64,000 bases of DNA, taken from contig NZ_BMQJ01000009.1 of the NCBI RefSeq assembly GCF_014648055.1, forward strand, positions 248,342 through 312,341, given 5' to 3'. The notes beneath the pieces were generated by a model. That model ran no database searches, had not been told where the DNA came from, and saw only the letters and a list, made by a program, of their open reading frames with translations. The translations under genes and the position numbers were made by a program. Below, one piece after another: positions 44,120 to 52,325 of the stretch. The DNA comes from Streptosporangium pseudovulgare. Lineage in GTDB: Bacteria > Actinomycetota > Actinomycetes > Streptosporangiales > Streptosporangiaceae. Position 1 is the first letter of the stretch, and each line of letters starts with the position of its first letter.

Positions 44120-45133
44120 ATGGCGGCGATGCGGATGGCGGGGATGGGACTCGCGGTCGGGGCGGTGCTGGCGCTGTGCACTGTCACGGGGCCGGCGCAG
44201 GCGGCCGAGCAAGGCCGGGACAGAGCGGCGGGCTGCGCGGAGGCGCGGCCGGAGGTCACCTCCATCAGCGGCTGGGTGTCGCCCAACGCCTGCGCCTTCA
44301 TCAAGCGGCAGATCAAGTTCGGCAAGGTCACCACCCCCGACCGGGTGGGCGCCTACGTCGACATGTGGTCCAAGGACGCGACGCTGTGGGAGCCGGCGAA
44401 GGCGAGCACGCCACTGCTCCAGGGTGAGGAGGCCATCAGAAAGGCGATCAGCGGATCGCTCGGCCTGGTCCCCGACTTCCGCTTCCGTGGCACGCGCATC
44501 GCTGTGAACGGTCCCGCCGTGATGTTCGAAGCGCACAACGAGGCCACGATCAAGGGACACGAGGTCGCCTACCCTGCGGTCTACCGGGTCCAGCTGACCG
44601 ACGACGGCAAGGTCGACCAGGGCCGCCGCTACTACGACCGGCACACCTGGTTCAAGCCGCTCGACCCCGAGTTGCCCGACCCGTTCGCCGGCGTCGCCGA
44701 CGGCGTCCCCGACCGGGGCCGCAGGCCCGTCCTCGCCCCCGATGAGCTCGTCGCCCGTGCCGAGGCATGGAACGACGAGGACGCGGAGGCCCTGGTGGAA
44801 CGGCTCACCGGCGCGCCGCTGTCCGCCCCTGGCCTGAACGGCGGCACGCTGCGCGCCACGCAGGGCAAGCTCGCCTACCTGAAGAGGTTCTTCGAGCAGG
44901 TCAGCGATGTCCGGCTGCAGCCGGGCCAGGCCGTCAAGGTCGACGGCGCGACGTACCTCGAATGGCACGGCACGCTCCTGCCCAAGGGCCAGACCGACCC
45001 GGTCAGCTTCGGCGTCATCGAGCGCGTCGGCGACACCGGTGGCATCTCCAGTGACTGGACCCTGACCTTCGACCGGCTGCCGCTCGTCGCCGACGAAGCC
45101 AAGATCACCGAGCTGTACGGCAGGCTCAGGTAG
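44120..45133 (+). CDS. Secreted protein with two SnoaL/NTF2-like domains
   Basis: 337 residues; AAAGGGGCAGG precedes the ATG. A signal peptide (residues 1-29, MAGMGLAVGAVLALCTVTGPAQA-AEQ) has an AxA cleavage site. Domain 1 (about 60-190: VGAYVDMWSKDATLWEPA, LVPDFRFRGTRIAVNG) and domain 2 (200-335: VARAEAWNDEDAEALVERLT, EWHGTLLPKG) both show the cone-shaped NTF2/SnoaL pattern. Could bind or isomerise a small molecule outside the cell; no catalytic residues can be assigned. Its 3' end overlaps the convergent LAL gene by 8 bp. Confidence 0.75.
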   Translation: MAAMRMAGMGLAVGAVLALCTVTGPAQAAEQGRDRAAGCAEARPEVTSISGWVSPNACAFIKRQIKFGKVTTPDRVGAYVDMWSKDATLWEPAKASTPLLQGEEAIRKAISGSLGLVPDFRFRGTRIAVNGPAVMFEAHNEATIKGHEVAYPAVYRVQLTDDGKVDQGRRYYDRHTWFKPLDPELPDPFAGVADGVPDRGRRPVLAPDELVARAEAWNDEDAEALVERLTGAPLSAPGLNGGTLRATQGKLAYLKRFFEQVSDVRLQPGQAVKVDGATYLEWHGTLLPKGQTDPVSFGVIERVGDTGGISSDWTLTFDRLPLVADEAKITELYGRLR

Positions 45134-47813
45134 CGATCGAGGCCAGCTCCGCCCGCGAGGAGACCCCCAGCTTGGGGAATGCCTTGTAGAGGTGGTAGCC
45201 GACGGTGCGCGGGCTGAGGTACAGCTGGGCCGCGATGTCGCGGTTGGACGCGCCCGCGGCGGCCAGCCGTACCACCTGCCTCTCCTGTGCGGTGAGGACG
45301 CTGAGCGGATCGTCCGCCTGGCGCGGGGCCGCGGGGACGTCGCCGGTGGCGCGCAGCTCCGCGCGGGCACGCTCGGCCCACAGCGCCATGCCGAGCCGGT
45401 CGAAGGTCTCCAGGGCGGCGCGCAGCTGGGCGCGGGCGGCGGCGCGCTTGCGCGCCCGCCGCAGCCACTCGCCGTAGAGCAGCCGTGTGCGGGCCTGCTC
45501 GTGCGGCTGCTCGCCCTGCTCGTGCGCCCGCATGGCCTCCTCGTACAGGTCCTCGTCGTTCTCGACGAGGGCGCGGCAGCGCAGTGCGACCGCGTCGGCG
45601 GACGGCACGCCGACGCCGGCCGCCCAGTTCAGGTAGTACGCCAGGGGCTCGCGCGCCCGCTCGGGCTCCCTGGCCCTGACGGCGGCCTCGATCCGGTCGG
45701 GGGCGAAGAAGACGGACACCGGCGCGTTGGCGGCCGAAATCCTCTCCAGGATCTCCAGCGACGCCTCTGGACGGCCCAGCGCGAGCTCCAGCCGGCCGAG
45801 CCCGGCCACCGCGACCGCCTCGGCCACGCGGAGCCCGCGCGTTCCCGCCTGTTCGAAGACGGCCGCGGCCGCCGTCCGGCACTCCTGCTCGTCGCCCAGC
45901 TCGCCGCGCGCCAAGGCGAGCAACGCGGTGAGTGCGACCGCTCCGTTCCGCTGCCCCAGGTCGCCGACCACGGGGATGATCTCCTCCAGCTCGGTCGCCG
46001 CCTCGCGATACCTGCCCATCAGCATCTGCGCCTGCAGCCGGGTCTCCACGGCGATGACCAGCCAGCCGCCCATGTCGTGGGCCCTGCACTCGGCCTCGAC
46101 GCGCGCCGCGACGGCCTCGCCCTGACCGTAGCGTCCGATCGGCGCGCACAGCTGGGCCACGAAGAGCATGCCCGGCACCCGGAGCGCGGACAGATCCGGA
46201 GCGAGCACCAGCTCCTGCATGAGTGTGACCGCATCCTTCAGGTCGCCGTTGACCAGTGCGGCCAGCCCGAGCGCGCCGCTCACCAGCGGAGAGCCGACCT
46301 CGGGCAGGGTCCTGAGCAGCCTTGCCGCCCGCTCCGCCAGGCTCGGGTCACTTGCGTACCACCCGCAGCGCACCGCCTCCACGATCAGGTAGGCCGCCCG
46401 CTCGGCGTCCAGCGGGGCGACCCGCTCCGCGCCGGCGATGATGAGCTCGCTGGCCGCGGCCCGGCTGCCCTGCTCGAACTCCCGATGGGCACGCACCTGG
46501 ATCAGGTGGGCGAGGGCCAGCGGGTCCTGGATCTCCTCGCTGGCCCGGTCGGCCAGCGAGCCCGCGCGGGCCGGCTGGCCCGCGTCGCTGGCCGCCACGG
46601 CCGCCGCGGCCAGCCGTACCGACCGCTTGGCGGTGTCGGGGGTGACTTCCGCGGCCCGCTCGTAGGCCGCGGCCATGGCCGCATAGCCGGAACGGGTGCG
46701 CGCCCGCTCCGCGGCCAGCTCCAGCTCGCGCGCCACGTCCTCGTCGGGCGTGGTCGTCGCCGCGGCCAGATGCCAGGCCCGGCGGTCGGCGTGCTCGTCG
46801 CCGTCGAGCACTCCGGCGAGCGCACGCCGTACGACCAGCCGCGAGGTCAACGGCATGTTCTGGTAGGCGGCGGCTCTGATGAGCGGGTGCCTGAAGGCCA
46901 CCACGGCCCCGTTCACCGTGACCAGCTTGGCCTGCTCCGCCGCCTCCAGGTCCGCCAGCTCGGCGGAGAAGGACTCCGCGGCGCGCAGCACGATGCCAAG
47001 GTCGCCCGTGTCGTCGGCGGCGAGCACCGCGAGCAGAGCCTGAGCCGTGTCGGGCAGCGCCCTGATCTGCTGCTGGAAGGCCTCCTGCACCCGGTTGGCG
47101 ACCGGAATCGTGGTGAACGGGTTCAGCTGCCCGGCCTGCTGCTCCGCGGTGAGCGTGGACGGCAGCTCGATGAGCGCGAGGGGATTGCCGCCCGCCTCGT
47201 CCAGGACGCGGTCACGCACCTTCGGCGCCAGATCCCTGGTCGACTCGGCCAGCAGCGCGACGGCGGCGTCGCGGTCCACACCGTCCAGCCACAGCTCGGG
47301 CAACCCCTGTGGGCGGAACTCCTCCCTGCCCGCGAACACCAGCGCGACGCCTTCCGCGTCCAGCCGCCGCGCCACGAACACCAGCGCGTCGATGGACGCC
47401 TGGTCGAACCACTGCGCGTCGTCGACCAGGCAGAGCAGCGCCCCGTCGCCCGCGACCTCGGCCAGCAGGCTGAGCACGGCCAGCCCGACGAGGAACCGGT
47501 TCTCCGGAGCCGCCGCTCCCAGCCCCAGCGCGCCCTGCAGCGCCGCCGCCTGTGCCTCGGGCAGCGTGTCGATCCGGTCGAGTTCGGAACGCAGGAGCAG
47601 ATGCAGGGCGGCATACGGCAGCTCCGCCTCGGACTCGATGCCGACCCCGTGGAGCACCCGCACCCCCGCGGCCCGCTCCGTCAGGTGGCCGAGCAACGCG
47701 GTCTTCCCGATACCCGGCTGGCCGCGTACCACCAGCACACCACTGCGCCCGGACCGCGCGTCCGCCAGCAGCCGGTCCATCTGAGCCTGCTCCGCAGCCC
47801 GCCCGTACAACAT
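45126..47813 (-). CDS. LAL-type LuxR-family ATPase regulator
   Basis: 895 residues. Walker A RGQPGIGKTA (30-39), Walker B ALLCLVDDAQWFD, long alpha-helical middle, and a C-terminal LuxR HTH (LTAQERQVVRLAAAGASNRD, IAAQLYLSPRTVGYHL). It sits between two genes that share a palindromic promoter block, making it the prime candidate for their activator. Convergent overlap with the secreted protein gene means their mRNAs are antisense at the ends. Confidence 0.93.
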   Translation of the reverse strand: MLYGRAAEQAQMDRLLADARSGRSGVLVVRGQPGIGKTALLGHLTERAAGVRVLHGVGIESEAELPYAALHLLLRSELDRIDTLPEAQAAALQGALGLGAAAPENRFLVGLAVLSLLAEVAGDGALLCLVDDAQWFDQASIDALVFVARRLDAEGVALVFAGREEFRPQGLPELWLDGVDRDAAVALLAESTRDLAPKVRDRVLDEAGGNPLALIELPSTLTAEQQAGQLNPFTTIPVANRVQEAFQQQIRALPDTAQALLAVLAADDTGDLGIVLRAAESFSAELADLEAAEQAKLVTVNGAVVAFRHPLIRAAAYQNMPLTSRLVVRRALAGVLDGDEHADRRAWHLAAATTTPDEDVARELELAAERARTRSGYAAMAAAYERAAEVTPDTAKRSVRLAAAAVAASDAGQPARAGSLADRASEEIQDPLALAHLIQVRAHREFEQGSRAAASELIIAGAERVAPLDAERAAYLIVEAVRCGWYASDPSLAERAARLLRTLPEVGSPLVSGALGLAALVNGDLKDAVTLMQELVLAPDLSALRVPGMLFVAQLCAPIGRYGQGEAVAARVEAECRAHDMGGWLVIAVETRLQAQMLMGRYREAATELEEIIPVVGDLGQRNGAVALTALLALARGELGDEQECRTAAAAVFEQAGTRGLRVAEAVAVAGLGRLELALGRPEASLEILERISAANAPVSVFFAPDRIEAAVRAREPERAREPLAYYLNWAAGVGVPSADAVALRCRALVENDEDLYEEAMRAHEQGEQPHEQARTRLLYGEWLRRARKRAAARAQLRAALETFDRLGMALWAERARAELRATGDVPAAPRQADDPLSVLTAQERQVVRLAAAGASNRDIAAQLYLSPRTVGYHLYKAFPKLGVSSRAELASIAT

Positions 47814-47916
47814 GGCTGAAATCTAATCCAGCGGAACGCGGATCAGATCTCCGGCCTGGCGGCGGCGGCGAATGACGAATGCCCGCCGGGTGTGCGCGGG
47901 TGGGCGTGACCGGGCA

Positions 47917-47973
47917 CTACCGTCACGATGACAGATTCGGCGCGGCGTCGACCTGCGTAATTTCGTTGGCACA
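47917..47973 (+). promoter_or_regulatory. Shared promoter block, copy B
   Basis: CTACCGTCACGATGACAGAT with the imperfect palindrome CCGTCA-CGA-TGACAG, then TAATTTCGTTGGCAC at 47958. It matches copy A at 44037 with identical spacing between elements. Confidence 0.75.
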
Positions 47974-48007
47974 GGGACGACAGCGTCCCGCACGAAAGGA
48001 TCTGATC

Positions 48008-48427
48008 ATGGCCGCCATCGCCACCGCGCCCACCACCACCGCCAACTCCAACGCCGAGGCCAAGCTGCTGCGGTTCGCGCTCAAGCTGGACGCCGTCGCG
48101 TCGGGTGCCATCGGCCTCGTCCTCCTGGCCGTCGCAGCGATCTCCGGCTCGATGTTCGGTCTGCCCGCCGCCTTCCTCGTGCCGGTCGGCGCGTTCCTGG
48201 CCGTCTTCGCCGCGGACCTCCTCTACCTCGCCACCCGTCCGGCGCTGAACAGGACGGTGGTGATCGCGGTGATGGTGGTCAACGTGGCCTGGGTGGTGGC
48301 CAGCGCGGAGATGCTGATCGCCGGATGGTTCCCGGTGTCCGGTCTGGGCACGGCCTTCGTGATCTTCCAGGCGGTAGGGGTGGCGGGCTTCACGGGCCTG
48401 CAGTTCGCCGGGCTCCGGAAGGCCTGA
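48008..48427 (+). CDS. Four-helix integral membrane protein
   Basis: 139 residues; AAAGGAT precedes the ATG. Membrane segments at about 28-48 (LDAVASGAIGLVLLAVAAIS), 53-75 (PAAFLVPVGAFLAVFAADLL), 84-105 (VVIAVMVVNVAWVVASAEML) and 112-134. No transporter motif. Function unknown. It shares its promoter block with the secreted SnoaL-like protein, so both probably belong to the regulon of the LAL gene between them. Confidence 0.78.
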   Translation: MAAIATAPTTTANSNAEAKLLRFALKLDAVASGAIGLVLLAVAAISGSMFGLPAAFLVPVGAFLAVFAADLLYLATRPALNRTVVIAVMVVNVAWVVASAEMLIAGWFPVSGLGTAFVIFQAVGVAGFTGLQFAGLRKA

Positions 48428-48481
48428 GCGAACTGCGTGGCAAGGCACGCCTGCAATGCGTCCACGGGGAGCAGCCAGACC

Positions 48482-48522
48482 ATGAGACCTCCGGGCAGCG
48501 CCACGCTGCCCGGAGGTCTCAT
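48482..48522 (+). terminator. 19-bp perfect stem-loop
   Basis: ATGAGACCTCCGGGCAGCG (48482-48500) pairs perfectly with 48504-48522 around a CCA loop, 55 bp after the membrane-protein stop. It shares the GAGACCTCCG stem with the hairpin at 43857. Confidence 0.8.
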
Positions 48523-48641
48523 ACGTGGGTGGATCGCGATGGCCCATGGCGGGCCAGGGCGCCTGTCGTGGGCCCGGACGGCGGGGGCGCACCCGTGAAA
48601 TCCCGTGGAGCCGGAGCGTCCCACCGGGCTAGGTTTCCGTC

Positions 48642-48770
48642 ATGTCCGAACTCGAGCGGCTCCGCTGGCAGCTGAACGTGTCCTGGTCGCTGCTGTCCCT
48701 TCACCTGGAGCGGAAGAACGCCGCGGAGATCGGATCGCTGCGCCACCTGTACAACGCGGACCGGGGCTGA
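48642..48770 (+). pseudogene. DinB-family N-terminal relic or 42-aa small protein
   Basis: SELERLRWQLNVSWSLLSLH with LER matches the first helix of actinobacterial DinB-superfamily proteins, but the frame ends after 42 residues instead of about 160-190. TAGGTT six nt before the ATG is a typical leaderless promoter -10. It may be a decayed gene, or may still be expressed as a short peptide. Confidence 0.5.
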
Positions 48771-48796
48771 CGGCGGCGCGACCGTATCGCGGCGGG

Positions 48797-49270
48797 TCAC
48801 CCGGAGGAGCCGGCCGCCGACCCACCGGGTTCCCGGGAGCGTCCCGGGGAAAGGCGGGCGGCGACGGTCTCCAGCAGGGCGACCACTTCGGCTATCCGCG
48901 CGGGGTCGTCCGTGCCCAGCGCCTTCGCGAGCGGGCCGTCGATCGGTGCGGCTCGCACCTCGGTCACCCTCTCCGGCACCTCGGGAGCGACTTTGACCAG
49001 GGTGCGGCGGCGGTCGGCGGGGTCGGGGCCGGTCACGACGGCGCCGACCGTTCGCAGCCGGCCCACGGCGGCGGAGACGGCGCTCTGCGGCAGACCGGTG
49101 CGCGCGGCGATCTCGCCGATGGAGGTCTCGGCATGGCCGCGCAGGTCGGCGACGACCACCAGGACGGTACGGGTGCTGGTGGTCTGCGGCCCGATGCTCT
49201 CGGTGGGCATGGCCTCCTCGCCGATCTTCATCAGCGTCCGGCCGAGCAGGAAGAGGTCTACTCCGTTCAC
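48797..49270 (-). CDS. MarR-family winged-helix regulator
   Basis: 157 residues from GTG. The winged helix is SIGEIAARTGLPQSAVSAAV followed by GRLRTVGAVVTGPDPADRRR (wing). N-terminal DLFLLGRTLMKIGEEAM and a C-terminal helix would dimerise it. Divergent from an alpha/beta hydrolase across a 51-bp AT-rich gap with several small palindromes, consistent with joint control. Confidence 0.87.
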   Translation of the reverse strand: MNGVDLFLLGRTLMKIGEEAMPTESIGPQTTSTRTVLVVVADLRGHAETSIGEIAARTGLPQSAVSAAVGRLRTVGAVVTGPDPADRRRTLVKVAPEVPERVTEVRAAPIDGPLAKALGTDDPARIAEVVALLETVAARLSPGRSREPGGSAAGSSG

Positions 49271-49288
49271 GTCGTCAAATTTACATCA

Positions 49289-49310
49289 AAAAAGATGCAT
49301 CAAATCTGAT
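49289..49310. promoter_or_regulatory. AT-rich operator candidate for MarR
   Basis: The gap has the palindrome GATGCATC (49294-49301) overlapping ATCA-AATC-TGAT (49299-49310) and CATC-A6-GATG upstream. Overlapping dyads in a 51-bp divergent gap are typical MarR sites. Confidence 0.5.
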
Positions 49311-49321
49311 ACGTTCAGGAC

Positions 49322-50146
49322 ATGAACGGAATCCTCCATGTCCCGGGTGCCCGCCTCTACTACGAGGTCCGCGGCACCGGCCCGGTGCTGCTCATCTCCC
49401 AGAGCGGCGAGGGAGACGCCCGCCGTACGGTCGACCTGGTGGACCGGCTCGTCGCCGACCACACCGTGGTCACCTACGACCGGCGCGGCCTGTCGCGCAG
49501 CGTCCTGGACGACCCTGACGCCGGCGCCACCATGGCCGAGCACGCCGACGACGTCCACCGGTTGCTCGCGGAGGTCACGGACGCGCCCGCCGACATGCTC
49601 GGCTGCAGCTTCGGCGCGGTCCTCGGCCTGCACGTGGCCATCGACCACCCCGGCCGGCTCGGCACGCTCATCGCCCACGAGCCCGTCGCGCCCGCCCTGC
49701 TCCCCCTCGCCGAACGCGAACACCACCGGCGGGAGCTCGCGGACCTGCAGCGGCTCTACCGCGACCGGGGACTCGCCGAAGCCATCACCGGGATCGCCGG
49801 AGTCCTCGGCATCGAGCTCGGCGAACAGCAGACCGAGCCGGGACTCACCCCGCACCCGATGGACGACCGGCGCCGGGCCGGCTTCGACTTCTTCATCCGC
49901 AACGACTTCAGCGCGGTCATCGACGACACGCTGGACGTCACCGGGCTCAAGGACACCGCCACCCGCGTCATCCCCGCCGCCGGGCGCACCACCCCGCGCC
50001 ACGTGTTCGACCACCGATGCGCGCACGAACTGGCGGCGCTCGTCGGCACCGAGGTGGCGGAGTTCCCCGGCGGGCACAACGGCAACCTCACCCACCCGCG
50101 CGCCTACGCCGCACGCATCCGTGAGCTGCTCCGTCCCCACCCCTGA
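49322..50146 (+). CDS. Alpha/beta-fold hydrolase
   Basis: 274 residues. N-terminal strand PGARLYYEVRGTGPVLLISQ, then TYDRRGLSRS, the nucleophile elbow GCSFG (serine) and the late histidine in FPGGHNGNL. The pattern is that of the epoxide hydrolase/haloperoxidase-like superfamily; substrate unknown. Regulated probably by the divergent MarR. Confidence 0.88.
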   Translation: MNGILHVPGARLYYEVRGTGPVLLISQSGEGDARRTVDLVDRLVADHTVVTYDRRGLSRSVLDDPDAGATMAEHADDVHRLLAEVTDAPADMLGCSFGAVLGLHVAIDHPGRLGTLIAHEPVAPALLPLAEREHHRRELADLQRLYRDRGLAEAITGIAGVLGIELGEQQTEPGLTPHPMDDRRRAGFDFFIRNDFSAVIDDTLDVTGLKDTATRVIPAAGRTTPRHVFDHRCAHELAALVGTEVAEFPGGHNGNLTHPRAYAARIRELLRPHP

Positions 50147-50194
50147 TCCGGCGGCCGCCGGGCCGGCCCCGGCGTCCTCATCCGCCCTGATCGT

Positions 50195-50950
50195 TCACCG
50201 AACGGGCACCAGGGGGGCCGGTCGCCCCGGGGTGGGGGAGACGAGCAGGTGACCGAGACCGGCCTCGGAGAAGGCGGCGTGCACGTCCGCCTGGTTCTCG
50301 GTGAAATGGGTCCAGCCCTCGACGTGGAGCGGCACGACGTACCGGGCTTTCAGCAGACGTGCGGCGATGACCATGTCGGCGGCGTTCAGGGTGAGCCGCT
50401 CGTCGATCATGGGTGTGCGGACGGCGCCGCCGAACAGCAGCGCGACGTCGACGGCCGGGAACCGCTCGGCTATGAGTTCCACGCACTCCAGCGAGGCGTT
50501 GTCCCCGCTGATGTAGACGGTGGGCAGCCCGTCGCCGGTGAGCACGAAGCCGGTGACCTGACCGACGATGGGCTCGCATCCCGGCGGGCCGTGCAGGGCG
50601 GGAACGGCGGTGACGCGAACCCGGCCGACGTCGTGGTGCTGCCAGGGGCGCATCGGGGTGACACCGGTACGCTCCGCGGCCTCGGGAGTGCTCAGGGTCA
50701 GCGGCGCGGCGGACATCATCCGGCGCCCCAGCCTGTCCAGGTTGTCGGGATGCTGGTCATGACTGAGCAGCACCAGATCCACCCGGCCGACGTCGGCGTG
50801 GGAGAGGGCCGGGCCGATGGTCTTGGTGAGCGTGAGCGGCCCGACGGGGTGATCTCCCGGCGGATCGAAGGTCGGATCGGTGAGGATCCGCAGCCCGCCG
50901 AGCTCCAGCAGGGCCGTCGGGCCGCCGATCGTGGTGATGGTGGGCAGCAT
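50195..50950 (-). CDS. Metallo-beta-lactamase-fold hydrolase
   Basis: 251 residues; ATG with GGAG 6 nt upstream. Metal motif SHDQHPDNLD (HxxxDN form), later H in PALHGPPG, D in SGDN and H in PLHVEGWTHF. It matches UlaG-like/NAPE-PLD-type MBL hydrolases that act on lactone or phosphodiester substrates. A quorum-quenching lactonase role is possible but not shown. It converges on the alpha/beta hydrolase gene. Confidence 0.85.
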   Translation of the reverse strand: MLPTITTIGGPTALLELGGLRILTDPTFDPPGDHPVGPLTLTKTIGPALSHADVGRVDLVLLSHDQHPDNLDRLGRRMMSAAPLTLSTPEAAERTGVTPMRPWQHHDVGRVRVTAVPALHGPPGCEPIVGQVTGFVLTGDGLPTVYISGDNASLECVELIAERFPAVDVALLFGGAVRTPMIDERLTLNAADMVIAARLLKARYVVPLHVEGWTHFTENQADVHAAFSEAGLGHLLVSPTPGRPAPLVPVR

Positions 50951-51264
50951 GGGCGGCTCCGTTCGCCACGCGGTCGGGCATCGTCCGGATCACGCTAACC
51001 GAACGGGACGCGGGGCACCCCGCGATCGGGTACACCACCTGGCGTTTCGACCTTTCCGGCCGGAAGGTCACCGAAGTCCCGCTCATCCTGAACACGCCGA
51101 ACCCGTACGGTCCCGTGGCCGGCGGTGCTCCCGGCGCCGCCCGTACCGATGACGATCGGCCCGCGCCCGCGGGACGGGGCCGCGCACCGGTCGGTCATGG
51201 TCGCCGTCCGCCGGCGACCATGACCTCCACCCTCACCACACCGCGCTCGCGGCCCCGAAGACCG
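50951..51264 (+). pseudogene. Intergenic region with a possible C-terminal gene relic
   Basis: On the plus strand, from about 50977, codons read SGIVRITLTERDAGHP, IGYTTWRFDLSGRKVTEVPL and ILNTPNPYGPV without a start, which looks like real protein sequence (blade-like WRFDLSGRKVTEVP). It then fades into low-complexity DNA. I cannot name the family; otherwise nothing is seen in these 314 bp. Confidence 0.3.
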
Positions 51265-51813
51265 TCAGACGGGCAGTACCCGCAGGGCGGGATGGCGGAC
51301 CGAGTTCAGATACAGCTTGTCGGTGCCGTGCTCCTTCTCCAGTTCCAGGACGAACCGATAGCGGTAGAGCCCCGGCGGGGCTTCGCTCATCACCGCCCCG
51401 GCCCAGTAGTAGTAGACGGCGGTGTACTGGTCGCGCATCCGGTCGGGAGCGCCGTAGACCTTGAGCTCGGTCATCATCCGGCGTTCGGCGACGTCTTCCT
51501 CGTCGCCCTTCTCGATGTCGAGGAAGACCAGATTGTTGATCTTCGGCATCGGAGGCCAGGTGCCGTCCGGACGGCGGTGCATGTCGATCGGGCGGATGAT
51601 CCAGTTGATCACCTGCCCCTGCTTGCAGGTGGTCTCCAGGTGGTCGGTGCCCTGCCCGACCCCGCCGACGCTGTTGTCCATCATGTAGAGGCAGCCGTCC
51701 AGAGACTTCGTCGCGGCGGCCTTCTCCATGTCGACGAGGGTCACCACGTTCAGCTGGACGGAGTTGAGCTGGCCGCGATCGGCGAAGTCCGTGGCCGCGT
51801 ACGCCTGGGTCAT
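51265..51813 (-). CDS. PixA/AidA-family protein (copy 4 of the operon)
   Basis: 182 residues. The family core is LNVVTLVDMEKAAATKSLDG, CLYMMDNS, GQGTDHLETTCKQGQVINW, IIRPID, and near the end LYRYRFVLELEKEHGTDKLY. PixA forms crystalline inclusions in Xenorhabdus, and AidA is a quorum-sensing-controlled protein of Burkholderia/Ralstonia; the biochemical role is unknown. A charged insertion (IEKGDEEDVAERRMMTELKV) distinguishes this copy. Last gene of the operon, overlapping copy 3 by 4 bp. Confidence 0.8.
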   Translation of the reverse strand: MTQAYAATDFADRGQLNSVQLNVVTLVDMEKAAATKSLDGCLYMMDNSVGGVGQGTDHLETTCKQGQVINWIIRPIDMHRRPDGTWPPMPKINNLVFLDIEKGDEEDVAERRMMTELKVYGAPDRMRDQYTAVYYYWAGAVMSEAPPGLYRYRFVLELEKEHGTDKLYLNSVRHPALRVLPV

Positions 51814-52286
51814 CGGCCTGCCCTTTCCTCGTCGGCGGGACCGGCCAGGGCCGGCCGGGCGGTGGGGGTGAACGGCGTGCTGACGGTGCCGAGCAGGAAC
51901 GAGAGCCGGTACGGGACCGGTTCGGTGAGGTCCTGCTTGACCTCGGCGGTCCAGAACACGATGTCGGTGCCGGGATACACCTTCCGCGTGGGCTCGGCGA
52001 TCCGCGGGTCGATCTCGATGTCGGTGAGGGCCACGTAGGTCTCGCACTCCAGCGGGAGCACGTTCCACAGCAGGGTGTCGCCCTTGCGTACCCGGCTGTG
52101 CAGCTCAGGGGTGCCGAAACCGGTGGACCCCGCGGTCTTGTTGGTGTCGTAGAGATAGAGGTTGTCGTCCAGGCTCTCCGACGCCAGCGCGGCCACGGGG
52201 TCGACCACCGCGGTGATCGTCACGGGCCGGGCGGGCCGGACGGCCCGGGCGGGCCGGCGTTCGGACTGTCTGTTCCTCGGGGGCAT
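51810..52286 (-). CDS. PixA/AidA-family protein (copy 3, closest to AidA)
   Basis: 158 residues. After a basic N-terminal tail (MPPRNRQSERRPARAVRPAR) comes VTITAVVDPVAALASESLDD, NLYLYDTNKTAGSTGFGTPE, LHSRVRKGDTLLWNVLPLEC and VYPGTDIVFWTAEVKQD, the most AidA-like pattern of the four. Compact beta-sandwich expected. 39 bp follow copy 2. The ATGA overlap with copy 4 shows co-translation. Confidence 0.85.
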   Translation of the reverse strand: MPPRNRQSERRPARAVRPARPVTITAVVDPVAALASESLDDNLYLYDTNKTAGSTGFGTPELHSRVRKGDTLLWNVLPLECETYVALTDIEIDPRIAEPTRKVYPGTDIVFWTAEVKQDLTEPVPYRLSFLLGTVSTPFTPTARPALAGPADEERAGR

Positions 52287-52325
52287 GCTGCTCCTCCGCT
52301 CGAAGATGCTCCGGGTCGGACCGGG

